The notes below the pieces were generated by a model that did not search any database, was not told where the DNA came from, and saw only the letters and a list, made by a program, of their open reading frames with translations. A stretch of 64,000 nt of DNA from NCBI RefSeq assembly GCF_018131185.1, contig NZ_JAFCJE010000001.1, forward strand, positions 124,001 through 188,000, written 5' to 3'. The position numbers were made by a program, and so were the translations under genes. This DNA comes from Bradyrhizobium diazoefficiens (GTDB lineage Bacteria > Pseudomonadota > Alphaproteobacteria > Rhizobiales > Xanthobacteraceae). Below, one piece after another: positions 26,104-35,056 of this stretch (the stretch's first letter is position 1; each line of letters opens with the position of its first letter).

Positions 26104-27042
26104 TCAGTAGCAGGCAGACAGCAATCCAAGTTGCGGATACTGCCGGTCGATCGCGGCCACCTCTTTTCGCATCTGCGCGATGATCCAATCTCGGATCTCG
26201 GCGGCGATCGGGCGCATCAGGCGGTTGCGCGGCGGCAGGAATTCGCAGATGCGGCGCGTAGTGGCGAGCGTGTCGGAGGCCGGCACCAGCGCGCCGGTGA
26301 GCAGCCAGTGCGAGGTGACCGTCAGCCAGCCGAGCGCGATGCCCTGGCCGAGCAGCGCAGCCTGCACCACGACGGCATAGTCGGTGAAGCTGAGCGCTTT
26401 GGCCGCCCCACGCCGCCCCGTGAGAAGCGAGGCGTAATCGGCGGCCCAATCACCCGGCGTCTCCCCGAGACGAATGATGGTATTGCCTTCGGTGGGATCG
26501 GACTCGCCGAGATAGCCGGGACTGCACATCGGCAGCATGACTTCCTTCATGATCAGCGTGCCGCCGGAGGATGGCTCGTCGCGATCGCGGAAGCGCATGC
26601 CGAGATCGACATTCTCCACCGGCCCGCGCAGCGCGCCGGAGATGAGCTGGAAGCGCAGATCCACTTGCGGAAACTGCTTCTGCAGCTTGTCGATGCGCGG
26701 CATCAGCCAATGCGTGGTGAAGGCGGACGAGACCGACAGCGTCACCGTCTCGGTGCCCTTGCGGCGCCGCTCGATCTCGACGAGCCCGCTCTCGATGCTG
26801 CGGAAACCTTCGAGCACGCGGCGATACAGGAGCTCGCCCTCTTCGGAGAGCACGGCACGGCCCGCCTTGCGGTCGAACAGGCGGACGCCGAGATGCTCCT
26901 CGAACTGTCCGAGCATGCGGCTCACCGCCGGCTGCGTGACGTTCAATTCGGCGGCCGCGGCGGTGAAACTGCCATTGCGCGCCGCGGCGTCGAAGACGAA
27001 CAGGGCGTTGCTGGAGGGCAGCATGCGGCGGAGCTCTGGCAT
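26104..27042 (-). CDS. LysR-family transcriptional regulator
   Basis: 312 aa. The N-terminal winged helix reads NALFVFDAAARNGSFTAAAAELNVTQPAVSRMLGQFEEHLGVRLFDR, followed by a LysR substrate-binding domain. It is closest in style to the GcvA/AmpR branch (F..AAR.GSFT.AA.EL.VTQPAVS). It is transcribed away from the ABC transporter operon beginning at 27253, which it probably regulates. An inverted repeat covers its own start codon (27040-27056), suggesting autoregulation. Confidence 0.9.
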   Translation of the reverse strand: MPELRRMLPSSNALFVFDAAARNGSFTAAAAELNVTQPAVSRMLGQFEEHLGVRLFDRKAGRAVLSEEGELLYRRVLEGFRSIESGLVEIERRRKGTETVTLSVSSAFTTHWLMPRIDKLQKQFPQVDLRFQLISGALRGPVENVDLGMRFRDRDEPSSGGTLIMKEVMLPMCSPGYLGESDPTEGNTIIRLGETPGDWAADYASLLTGRRGAAKALSFTDYAVVVQAALLGQGIALGWLTVTSHWLLTGALVPASDTLATTRRICEFLPPRNRLMRPIAAEIRDWIIAQMRKEVAAIDRQYPQLGLLSACY

Positions 27043-27056
27043 AACGTCATGTTATG
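27040..27056. promoter_or_regulatory. LysR-type box (T-N11-A) over the LysR start codon
   Basis: A perfect inverted repeat CATAAC-N5-GTTATG with the T-N11-A spacing of LysR-type operators (T at 27042, A at 27054). The left arm includes the start codon of the LysR gene itself. Confidence 0.6.
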
Positions 27057-27252
27057 AGCCGCGTGAGAATTTGGCAATTGCCGACTTTTGCCAAGTCTGG
27101 TGTCATCGAGACGACTGCCTGACCATAGGGGCATCGGAAGAAGATTTGGCGCGGTGCACGCTTTGGACGGCGCGTGCTCACACCCCTGTCTATAAAGCAG
27201 GCTTATGGCGTGCAGTGAGGCACGCCATTGCAGGACATGGCGAGGTCGATCG

Positions 27253-28335
27253 TTGGACAAGCGAGCGGAAAGCGTCGAAATCAGGTCCGCGAGCAAAGCT
27301 TACGGCGCGCTGCGCGCCCTTGACGACGTGTCCCTCAATGTCGGCGCCGGCGAGTTCGTCTCCCTGCTCGGCCCCTCCGGCTCCGGCAAGACCACGCTGC
27401 TCGGCATTTTGGGCGGCTTCATCCTGCCGACGTCAGGCACAATCCTTTTTGGCGGGCGCGACGTCACCTACATGCCGCCGCACAAGCGCGGCATCGGCGT
27501 CGTGTTCCAGAACTATGCGCTGTTCCCTCACATGAGCGTCGGAGAGAACGTCGCCTTTCCCCTGCGCGCACGGCGCCTGCCGAAGGCCTCCTGGCCGGAC
27601 AAGGTGCGCGCGGCACTCGGTATGGTCGGCCTTGCCGGCTATGAAGAGCGCGGCATCGCGCAGCTTTCCGGCGGTCAGCGCCAGCGCGTCGCGCTCGCAC
27701 GCGCCATGATCTTCGAGCCGCGCCTGATCCTGATGGATGAGCCGCTCTCCGCGCTCGACAAGCAGCTGCGCGAATCCATGCAGATCGAGCTGCGCGCGCT
27801 GCACAAACGCATCGGCGCCACCATCATCTACGTCACCCACGACCAGCGCGAGGCGCTGACCATGAGCGACCGCGTCGCCGTGATGAAGGACGGCCGGCTG
27901 GTCCAGATCGACGCGCCCGAGCGGCTGCACGACCATCCTGCCGATTCGTTCGTCGCCAGCTTCATTGGCGAAGCGACGATGCTGTCTGTTCGCCGCGTCG
28001 ATGCGTCCAGCGTCGCACTCGGCAACGTCTTGCTGCGCACCGCGCGCGCCATTCCGGTCGGCGATGCGCTGATGCTGGCCGTGCACAGCGAGAAGCTTCT
28101 GATCGACGATGGTGCGCAGGATGGCGCCTGCAACCGGTTGACCGGGACGGTCACCGACGTCGTCTACCAGGGCGAGAGCCTGCGCATCTTCCTGGCGCTG
28201 GACGGCGGCGTTGCGCTCAGCCTGCGCCAGCCGGCCTATCACCAGGCCCATAGCCGCATCCCGCCGCTCGGCGGCAGCCTCACTGTCGCGCTCCATCCCG
28301 AGGACACCATCGTCGTCCCCCGGGTGGGGGACTGA
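27253..28335 (+). CDS. ABC transporter ATPase, spermidine/putrescine/iron type (PotA-like)
   Basis: About 360 aa. Walker A is GPSGSGKTT, the Q-loop VVFQNYALFPHMSV, the signature LSGGQRQRVALARA, Walker B LILMDEP, and the switch His is in YVTHDQREA. A C-terminal TOBE-like regulatory domain follows (about 235-360). The start is probably the TTG at 27253; an ATG at 27205 would add 16 residues that look non-coding. It is the first gene of an operon with HAD, oxidase, receptor and two permease genes. Confidence 0.9.
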   Translation: MDKRAESVEIRSASKAYGALRALDDVSLNVGAGEFVSLLGPSGSGKTTLLGILGGFILPTSGTILFGGRDVTYMPPHKRGIGVVFQNYALFPHMSVGENVAFPLRARRLPKASWPDKVRAALGMVGLAGYEERGIAQLSGGQRQRVALARAMIFEPRLILMDEPLSALDKQLRESMQIELRALHKRIGATIIYVTHDQREALTMSDRVAVMKDGRLVQIDAPERLHDHPADSFVASFIGEATMLSVRRVDASSVALGNVLLRTARAIPVGDALMLAVHSEKLLIDDGAQDGACNRLTGTVTDVVYQGESLRIFLALDGGVALSLRQPAYHQAHSRIPPLGGSLTVALHPEDTIVVPRVGD

Positions 28336-28371
28336 ACTTGAAGCCGGGACCAACCAGAGAGAAGAAGCCAG

Positions 28372-29088
28372 ATGTCGACCCAAGCCGCGTTCAGCAATTT
28401 CAAGGTTCTCACTTTCGACGTCGTCGGCACCTTGATCGACTTCGAGAGCGGCGTGCTCGCAGCAGTCCGCAAGATCTCCGGCAAGACGCCTGCCGAGCTC
28501 AGCGACGAAATGATCTTCGAATCCTACAAGCGTGGCCGCGACAAGCACTATGAGCGCTCCAGCGAGGTGATGTTCCACGTCTATCGCTATCTGGCCAAGG
28601 AGCTCGGGCTGCCCGCCGATGACGCGTCTTGCGATGTGTTCCAGCTCGCCGTGCTGCGCTGGGGCCCGTTCCCGGATTCGGTCGAGGCCTTGAAGCGCCT
28701 GCGCACCAAGTTCCGCCTGGTGGCGATGACCAATGCCGACCGCGTCGCGCTGTCCTGCTACGCGCATGCGCTCGGCAATCCCTTCGACGACACGGTCTGC
28801 GCCGACGATACCGGGGTGGCAAAACCGAATCCGGAATTCTTCGCCTACAACAAAGGTCGCCAATCCGCCTTCGGCTACAAGCAGTCCGACATTCTACACG
28901 TCGCGCAGAGCCAGTATCACGACATCGGCATTGCGCGGAAGCTCGGCTACAAGGTGTGCTGGATCGAGCGCCGCCAGGGCATCGCCGGCTTCGGCGGCAC
29001 GCCGGCGGTCGAGACGCTGACCAAGCCGGACTTCCATTTCCCGACCCTGAAGGCCCTCGCGGACGCCGCGATCGGTCCGGCGGCGTAG
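28372..29088 (+). CDS. HAD-superfamily hydrolase, haloacid dehalogenase type II-like
   Basis: 238 aa. HAD motif I is FDVVGTLIDF (nucleophile Asp), motif II VAMTNADR, motif III a Lys in GVAKPNPEFF, and motif IV around HVAQSQYHDIGIARKLG. The fold matches L-2-haloacid dehalogenases and phosphatases of the same class. Lying inside a polyamine-type transporter operon, a phosphatase or dehalogenase role on an imported compound is possible. GAGAAG precedes the ATG. Confidence 0.85.
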   Translation: MSTQAAFSNFKVLTFDVVGTLIDFESGVLAAVRKISGKTPAELSDEMIFESYKRGRDKHYERSSEVMFHVYRYLAKELGLPADDASCDVFQLAVLRWGPFPDSVEALKRLRTKFRLVAMTNADRVALSCYAHALGNPFDDTVCADDTGVAKPNPEFFAYNKGRQSAFGYKQSDILHVAQSQYHDIGIARKLGYKVCWIERRQGIAGFGGTPAVETLTKPDFHFPTLKALADAAIGPAA

Positions 29089-29102
29089 CGGTGAGCGGCG
29101 GC

Positions 29103-30410
29103 ATGACACGGGACCGGAGCGCGCTGCCATCGGCCAATTCGCTGTGGGAAGCCACGGCGGAGCCGGCGCGCGACTATCCCGTGCTGTCGGGCGAGAGCCA
29201 AGCCGATGTGGTGATCATCGGTGCCGGCTACACGGGCCTCTCCGCCGCGCACCACGTCGCCAAGAGCGGCCTGTCGCCCGTCGTGCTCGAGGCGAACCGT
29301 CCTGGCTGGGGCGCGAGCGGGCGCAATGGCGGCGTTATCACCGCAAAATTTCGCCTGTCGTTCCGCGAGATCGACACCGTGCACGGCCGCGCCATGGCGC
29401 GGCGCATGTACGAGATCGCGCATGAATCCACCGACATGGTCGAGGAACTGGTGTCCGAGTTCGGCATCGCCGGCGCGAACCTGACGCGCACCGGTCAGGT
29501 CAAGGCTGCACATAACGAGACGACACTCCGGGCCGCGATAGAAGAAGCCAATTGGATGACGCGCGAGATGGGTTCGGCCGAGGTCCGCATTCTCGACAAG
29601 AACGGCGTGCGCGAGGAGACCGGCTCCGACATCTTTGTCGGCGGCGTGCTCAATCCCGGCTCGGGCGGCATCCACCCGCTGAACTATCTGCGCGGACTTG
29701 CCGATGGCCTGGCGCGCCGGGGCGTGCCGATCTACCAGCAGTCGCCGGTCACCGAACTACGGCGTGAGGACGGTGGCATCGTCGCCGAGACGCCACGAGG
29801 AACGATCCGCGCCAAACAGGCAATCATCGCCACCAATAGCTACTCCGACCTGACCAGTGCCACCGCGCATCTGCAGCGCACGCTGATCCCGTTTCGCAGC
29901 GCCATGGTCGCCACCGAGAAGCTGCCGCGCAATCTCGCGGGAAAACTGATGCCGACTGGGCGCACCTATACCGAGACCAAGCGCATGATGCGCTGGTTCC
30001 GCATGGTCGACAATCGCGTCATCTTCGGCGGCCGCGGTGCCTTCGGCAAAGAGGACTCGCAAGCCGCGTTCGAGGCGTTGCGCAAGGCGATGGTCGGGAT
30101 CTTCCCTGATCTCGCCGATATTCGGCTCGAATACAGCTGGTCGGGCCTCGTCGCGATGACGCTGGACTCGGTGCCGCATATCGGCCGGCTCGACGAGCGC
30201 ACGCTGGTCTCGATGGGCTACAACGGCGCTGGCGTTGCGATGTCGAGCCTGATGGGGCGCTATCTCGCTGCCCTCGTGCGCGGCGAGACGCCCGACGTCG
30301 GCCTGCTCGATGTCAGGCGCATGAAAACCATTCCGTTCTATCCGCTGCGCGAGCCCGCCGTGCGCATGGTCGCCGGCTGGTACCAGTTTCTCGATGCGAT
30401 CGGCCGGTGA
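29103..30410 (+). CDS. FAD-dependent amine/amino-acid oxidoreductase (DAO family, PuuB-like)
   Basis: 435 aa. The FAD-binding motif VVIIGAGYTGLSAAHHVAKSG appears about 35 residues in, then GRNGGVITAKFRLSF and the C-terminal DAO-family segment YSWSGLVAMTLDSVPHIGRL...GYNGAGVAMSSLMGRYLA. It resembles gamma-glutamylputrescine oxidase and related amine oxidases. The start could also be the GTG at 29091. The position between transporter genes suggests that it oxidises the imported amine. Confidence 0.87.
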   Translation: MTRDRSALPSANSLWEATAEPARDYPVLSGESQADVVIIGAGYTGLSAAHHVAKSGLSPVVLEANRPGWGASGRNGGVITAKFRLSFREIDTVHGRAMARRMYEIAHESTDMVEELVSEFGIAGANLTRTGQVKAAHNETTLRAAIEEANWMTREMGSAEVRILDKNGVREETGSDIFVGGVLNPGSGGIHPLNYLRGLADGLARRGVPIYQQSPVTELRREDGGIVAETPRGTIRAKQAIIATNSYSDLTSATAHLQRTLIPFRSAMVATEKLPRNLAGKLMPTGRTYTETKRMMRWFRMVDNRVIFGGRGAFGKEDSQAAFEALRKAMVGIFPDLADIRLEYSWSGLVAMTLDSVPHIGRLDERTLVSMGYNGAGVAMSSLMGRYLAALVRGETPDVGLLDVRRMKTIPFYPLREPAVRMVAGWYQFLDAIGR

Positions 30411-30438
30411 GATCATTTTGGCGACGGAGGAGGAGAGG

Positions 30439-31485
30439 ATGAACATGAAGCGGAATCTTGGACTGGGCTGCGCCCTGGCGGGCGCAATCGGATTGACGAG
30501 TGCAGCTGATGCGGCCGAGCAAATCACCTTCGTCTCGCAAGGCGGCGCCTATCAGCAGGCGCAAACGGTGGCGATCCTCGATCCCTCCGCCAAGAAGCTC
30601 GGCATCACCATCAACCAGGATTCCATTCCCGACGCCTGGCCCGCGATCAAGACCCAGGTCGGCAGCGGCAAGCCGATTTGGGACGTGGTCGACACGCCGA
30701 CCGGCAACTGCCTGCGCGGCGGCGAGCAGGGCCTGATCGAGAAACTCGATTTCTCGAAGATTCCGAACGGTGCCGCGATGCCCGAGGCATACCGCAGTCC
30801 CTATTCGGTCTCCTACGAGTTCTATTCCAGCGTGCTGGCATACAGCCAGAAGACCTTTGCGAAGGACGCGCCGAACAGCTGGGCCGACTTCTGGGACGTG
30901 AAGAAATTTCCCGGCCGCCGCGCGCTGCGCAACCACCCGTTCGCGACGCTCGAGGCCGCGTTGATGGCCGACGGCGTTGCGCCGGACAAGCTCTATCCGC
31001 TCGACGTGGACCGCGCCTTCAAGAAGCTGGAGGAGATCAAACCGCACATCACGGTGTGGTGGACCTCGGGCGCGCAGTCGGCACAGCTGCTCAACGACGG
31101 CGAGGTCGACATGGAGATGGCGTGGAACGGTCGCGTCAGCGCGGTCGCCAAGGAGGGCGCCAAGGTCGCCTTCACCTACAATCAGGGTATCCTGCAGAGC
31201 ACCTCGCTCTGCATCCTCAAGGGTGCGCCCAATCTCGCCACGGCCGTGAAATTCCTCAACGAGGCCGTCGACCCCGTACATCAGGCCAACCTGCCGCTCC
31301 ATATCGATTATGGCCCGGGCAATCCCAAGGCGTTCGAGACGAACGTGATCAAGCCCGAGCGCGCCGCGCAATTGCCGAGCGAGCCGGCCAATGCGGCCAA
31401 GCAGGCGCTGATGTCCTATGCCTGGTGGTCCTCGTCGGCCGGAGAGGCAGCCGAGAAGCGCTGGGCGTCGTTCATGCAGAAATAG
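30439..31485 (+). CDS. ABC transporter periplasmic receptor, polyamine-type (PotD/PotF-like)
   Basis: 348 aa with a signal peptide ending at about SAADAAEQ. The family core is SQGGAYQQAQTVAILDPSAKKLGI, with WDVVDTP and TVWWTSGAQSAQLLNDGEVDMEMAWNGRV. GGAGGAGAGG precedes the ATG at 30439, and a second in-frame ATG lies two codons on. The start overlaps no other gene and the stop abuts the permease ATG. Confidence 0.9.
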   Translation: MNMKRNLGLGCALAGAIGLTSAADAAEQITFVSQGGAYQQAQTVAILDPSAKKLGITINQDSIPDAWPAIKTQVGSGKPIWDVVDTPTGNCLRGGEQGLIEKLDFSKIPNGAAMPEAYRSPYSVSYEFYSSVLAYSQKTFAKDAPNSWADFWDVKKFPGRRALRNHPFATLEAALMADGVAPDKLYPLDVDRAFKKLEEIKPHITVWWTSGAQSAQLLNDGEVDMEMAWNGRVSAVAKEGAKVAFTYNQGILQSTSLCILKGAPNLATAVKFLNEAVDPVHQANLPLHIDYGPGNPKAFETNVIKPERAAQLPSEPANAAKQALMSYAWWSSSAGEAAEKRWASFMQK

Positions 31486-32367
31486 ATGGAGCGAGCGTTG
31501 ACGACATCCGTGCCAGATCCCTCCCAAAAGCATCAGCGCCGCGAGCACGGTCTTATGCTGGCATTGGTGTCGCCGGCGCTGCTGGTCATCCTGGCTCTGA
31601 TCGTGCTGCCGGTCGGCTGGCTGGCCTGGCAGTCGATCTACCAGGACGGCTTCACGCTGGAGAACTACCGTCGCGTCTTCACCGAGGACGTCTACTGGCG
31701 CAGTTTTGCGCTGACCTTCGAGATCAGCCTCGCGGTCACGGCCATCGCGCTGCTGCTCGGCTATCCGATCGCATATCTCGCCAATTCGGTGCCGAAGGGA
31801 TGGAGCATCCTCATTCTGTCGCTTGTCGTGCTGCCGTTCTGGACCAGCGTCCTGGTGCGCGCCTATGCCTGGCTGGCGCTCCTGCAGCGGACCGGCGTGA
31901 TCAACCAGTTCCTGCGCTATCTCGATGTGATCTCGGAGCCGCTCGCGCTGGCCCACAATACGTTCGGCACGGTGGTTGCGACCGTGCACATCCTGCTGCC
32001 GTTCATGGTTCTGCCGCTCTATGCCACGATGCAGAAGATCCCCGGCGACCTCATGGAGGCCGGCGCCAGCCTGGGCGCAAGCCCGTCGCTCACCTTCTTT
32101 CGCGTGTTCCTGCCGCTGTCGCTGCCGGGCGTGCTCGCCGGCTGCACCATGGTGTTCGTGCTCTGCCTCGGCTTCTACATCACGCCGGAGCTACTCGGCG
32201 GCGGACGCACCGTGATGGTGTCCATGCTGGTGAGCCGCAATGTCGAGCTCTACAATCAGTTCGGTGCGGCGAGCGCCGTCGCGGTGGTGCTGCTCCTCGG
32301 CGTGCTGGCGATCTTCTTCGTCGTCAGCCGCTTCATCTCGCTCGATCGCGTGCTGGGGCAGAGATGA
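31486..32367 (+). CDS. ABC transporter permease (PotB-like)
   Basis: 293-aa membrane protein with about six helices. The conserved EAA loop reads EAGASLGASPSLTFFRVFLPLSLPGVLAG. The ATG immediately follows the receptor stop, and the stop overlaps the ATG of the second permease. Confidence 0.92.
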   Translation: MERALTTSVPDPSQKHQRREHGLMLALVSPALLVILALIVLPVGWLAWQSIYQDGFTLENYRRVFTEDVYWRSFALTFEISLAVTAIALLLGYPIAYLANSVPKGWSILILSLVVLPFWTSVLVRAYAWLALLQRTGVINQFLRYLDVISEPLALAHNTFGTVVATVHILLPFMVLPLYATMQKIPGDLMEAGASLGASPSLTFFRVFLPLSLPGVLAGCTMVFVLCLGFYITPELLGGGRTVMVSMLVSRNVELYNQFGAASAVAVVLLLGVLAIFFVVSRFISLDRVLGQR

Positions 32368-33161
32368 TGCGCGTCTCGCCCGCACGGATCGTTCTCTACG
32401 TGATCAGCGCGCTGGTACTGGTCTACCTGATCCTGCCGGTGCTGATCATCGCGCCGATTTCGTTCTCCAGCGCGCGCTTCCTGACCTTTCCACCGCCATC
32501 CCTATCGCTGCGCTGGTACCAGCAATACTTCTCGAATCCGGCCTGGATGCAGGCGACGCGGGTGACGCTGACGGTCGCGCTGCTGACCGTCGTGATCGCG
32601 ACCCCTCTTGGAGTAGCCGCTGCCTATGCCATCAGCCAGTCGAAGCTGCGGATCATGCGCATCATCCACATGACGCTGCTGTTGCCGCTGGTGGTGCCGA
32701 TCATCATCACCGCGGTCGGCATCTTCTTCGTCTATGCCAAGGTCGGGCTAGTCGCGACCATGCCCGGCCTCGTGCTGGCGAACGTGATGCTGGGACTGCC
32801 TTATGTCGTCATCTCCGTGCTGGCGGGCCTGCAGAGCTTCGATCCCGCTCAGGAGATGGTGGCTCGCAGCCTCGGCATGAACCGCCTGCGCAGCTTCTTC
32901 GTGGTGACGCTGCCGCAGGTCAAGTCCAGCGTTATGGCGGGCGGCATCTTCGCCTTCATCTCGGCGATGGACGAGACCATCGTCGCGCTGTTCATCTCCG
33001 GCGGGCAATACCAACCGCTGACCAAGCGCATGTTCACTGCGCTTCGAGACGAAATCGATCCCACAATCGCGGCGATATCGACGCTGATGACAGCGGCCTC
33101 CTTCATGCTGGTGCTGCTCGCAAGTACTCGGCGACGAGCTGCAGCGGGGAGGCTTCAATAA
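32364..33161 (+). CDS. ABC transporter permease (PotC-like)
   Basis: 265-aa membrane protein with about six helices and an EAA-type loop (MVARSLGMNRLRSFFVVTLPQVKSSVMAGG). Its ATG overlaps the preceding stop (ATGA), so the two permeases are translationally coupled. It is the last gene of the 27253-33161 operon. Confidence 0.92.
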   Translation: MMRVSPARIVLYVISALVLVYLILPVLIIAPISFSSARFLTFPPPSLSLRWYQQYFSNPAWMQATRVTLTVALLTVVIATPLGVAAAYAISQSKLRIMRIIHMTLLLPLVVPIIITAVGIFFVYAKVGLVATMPGLVLANVMLGLPYVVISVLAGLQSFDPAQEMVARSLGMNRLRSFFVVTLPQVKSSVMAGGIFAFISAMDETIVALFISGGQYQPLTKRMFTALRDEIDPTIAAISTLMTAASFMLVLLASTRRRAAAGRLQ

Positions 33162-33181
33162 TTGGGATTCGAGTTCGTCGG

Positions 33182-33286
33182 TCAGTTGACCTTGGTCCCC
33201 GTCTGCTCGACGACCTTTCCCCATTTCCGGGCTTCAGCCGATATGACCTTGCCGAAATCGGCAGCTGTGCCGAACGAGAATCGCGT
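33182..33286 (-). pseudogene. C-terminal remnant of a TctC/Bug-family receptor
   Basis: Read on the minus strand, the stretch encodes GTAADFGKVISAEARKWG followed by KVVEQTGTKVN and a stop. This is the typical C-terminal helix and tail of tripartite tricarboxylate transporter receptors. The frame is closed by a stop codon at 33287-33289, so only about 34 codons survive. The remaining 187 bp up to the aldehyde dehydrogenase gene show no recognisable coding content. Confidence 0.65.
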
Positions 33287-33473
33287 TCATTTCTCCGTCC
33301 AATCTATCGACTGATCTGTTGGGCGGTATCGAGCCGATCCTGCCACCTCTCGGCGTGCTTGCGGTCGCACAGGTGATGCGCGCGATGCTGACCTCCGAAC
33401 CGCCGCCAATCCGTAAGCGGAAGTTCGGAAGCATCATGGCCGGCCAATGGGCGCCCCCAATCCGGGTGGTCGA

Positions 33474-34865
33474 TCAGAAGCGGGCGTCGATATCCACGAC
33501 GTCGATCAGCTTGTGGTTGACGAATTCCTTGAGTCCGAGCCCGAGGAGCTCGCGGCCGTAGCCTGATCGCTTGATGCCGCCGAACGGCAGGTCCGCTTCC
33601 ACCTTGGTCGGATGATTGACGAACACCATGCCGGTCGAGATCTTCCGCGCGACTTCCGCTCCGTGTTTCGGGTTGGACGTGAACACCGAGCCGCCGAGGC
33701 CGAAGGGGGAGTCGTTTGCGATGCGCACGGCGTCGGCCTCGTCTTTGGCGCGGAACAACATGGAGACCGGGCCAAAGAATTCCCAATAGCGGGCCGGATT
33801 GTCCTCGGTCACCTCGGTGAGAATCGTCGGCTGCACGAACGCACCCTGGTTAGGCACCGATGGACCGACCACCTCGGCTTTGGCACCCTGCTGCACGGCC
33901 TGCTGAATCCTCTCCTTGATCTCGTCGGCGGCGTGCTGTGACGAGAGCGGCGCCAGCGTCGTCTCGGAATCGAACGGGTCGCCTGCCTTCAGGGCAGCGA
34001 CACCCTTGCGATAACGCGCCAGGAATTCATCGTACACCTCATCCACGACGATCATGCGCTTGGAGGAGACGCAGACCTGGCCGCCATTCCAGTGCCGGCC
34101 GAACACGGCCCATTTGACGGTCTTTTCCAGATCAGCATCGGCCAGGACGACGAACGCATCGGCACCACCAAGCTCCATCGTCGATTTCTTCAGCGCCTTG
34201 CCGGCCTGGGCGGCGACGATCGCGCCGGCGTCCTCGGAGCCGGTGAGCGCGACACCATGGACCCTGGGATCATTGATGATCATCTCGACCTGTGAGCGGG
34301 TGGCGTAGAGCTTGGTGAAACATCCCTCGGGCAGGCCGGCCTCACGCATGATGCGTTCGAAGGCTGCTGCGCTCTGGGGCACGTTCGAGGCATGCTTCAG
34401 CAGGACGGTGTTTCCGACCGACAATTGGGGCGCAATGATGCGGGCGATCTGGTAATAGGGAAAATTCCACGGCTCGATGGCGAGGATCACGCCGAGCGGA
34501 TCGTGAACGATCATCGCCTCGCCTTCCGCCGGGTCTGCGACAGGCAGCTTCTCCGGCCGCAACAACTGCTCGGCATTGTTGACGTAGTATTCGAAGATGC
34601 GCGCGCAGAGATCGACTTCGGCCTTGGCCTCGGCAAAGAGCTTGCCCATTTCCAGCGTCAAGAGCTTCGCATAACTATCGCGATCCCGTCGCAGAATGTC
34701 TGCCGCTTTTTGAAGCACTGCCGTGCGTGCCGAGATGGGGACCTCGCGCCAGGCGTGAAAGGCTGCGTGCGCCCGATCGATGGCGGCGCTGACCTCCTGG
34801 TCGCTCGTGTTGGGAAAAGTCTTCAGAGTCTCGCCGGTATATGGATTGATGGTGGCATAGCTCAT
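33474..34865 (-). CDS. NAD(P)-dependent aldehyde dehydrogenase, succinate-semialdehyde type
   Basis: 463 aa, the length of the Sad/YneI group of succinate-semialdehyde dehydrogenases. Motifs are PWNFPYYQIARIIAPQLSVGNTVLLKHAS, the glutamate in STMELGGADAFVVL, and the nucleophile Cys in WNGGQVCVSSKRM. The ATG at 34865 is preceded by AAAGGA. The semialdehyde substrate is inferred from family only. The gene is divergent from the amidohydrolase. Confidence 0.88.
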   Translation of the reverse strand: MSYATINPYTGETLKTFPNTSDQEVSAAIDRAHAAFHAWREVPISARTAVLQKAADILRRDRDSYAKLLTLEMGKLFAEAKAEVDLCARIFEYYVNNAEQLLRPEKLPVADPAEGEAMIVHDPLGVILAIEPWNFPYYQIARIIAPQLSVGNTVLLKHASNVPQSAAAFERIMREAGLPEGCFTKLYATRSQVEMIINDPRVHGVALTGSEDAGAIVAAQAGKALKKSTMELGGADAFVVLADADLEKTVKWAVFGRHWNGGQVCVSSKRMIVVDEVYDEFLARYRKGVAALKAGDPFDSETTLAPLSSQHAADEIKERIQQAVQQGAKAEVVGPSVPNQGAFVQPTILTEVTEDNPARYWEFFGPVSMLFRAKDEADAVRIANDSPFGLGGSVFTSNPKHGAEVARKISTGMVFVNHPTKVEADLPFGGIKRSGYGRELLGLGLKEFVNHKLIDVVDIDARF

Positions 34866-34961
34866 GTCCGTGGTCCTTTCGGGCGAGCAGATTGTTGGAA
34901 GCCAGATCACAGTCGGCTTGCCGGTCGATCGGACCATAGGATTGAGCCCGGCTCGGACATT

Positions 34962-34976
34962 GACATGAATCATGTC
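34962..34976. promoter_or_regulatory. 15-bp perfect palindrome in the aldehyde dehydrogenase/amidohydrolase divergent region
   Basis: Arms GACATGA and TCATGTC flank a single central A. The site is 97 bp upstream of the aldehyde dehydrogenase start and 81 bp upstream of the amidohydrolase start, the usual setting for an operator serving both. Confidence 0.45.
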
Positions 34977-35056
34977 GCGTTTATCGATGTGCAGGGGGAT
35001 GCCTTCCTGTCTGGCCGGCTGATCCAGCCTGCATTTGGCCGCTACATCCGGAGACC

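Noticed and set aside
25734..26129. Open frame of 131 codons on the minus strand across tRNA-Arg
   Set aside because: Its end, TRTCDLRFRKPSLYPAELR, is the well-known antisense translation of a tRNA gene and not a protein.
27433..28863. 476-codon open frame on the minus strand opposite the ABC ATPase and HAD genes
   Set aside because: Shadow of genes with clear Walker and HAD motifs; it has no recognisable domain.
33319..33475. Short plus-strand frame (GGIEPILPPLGVLAVAQVM...) between the ABC operon and the aldehyde dehydrogenase
   Set aside because: Too short to assign, no ribosome binding site, and no family match that I can name. It is treated as non-coding beside the TctC remnant.
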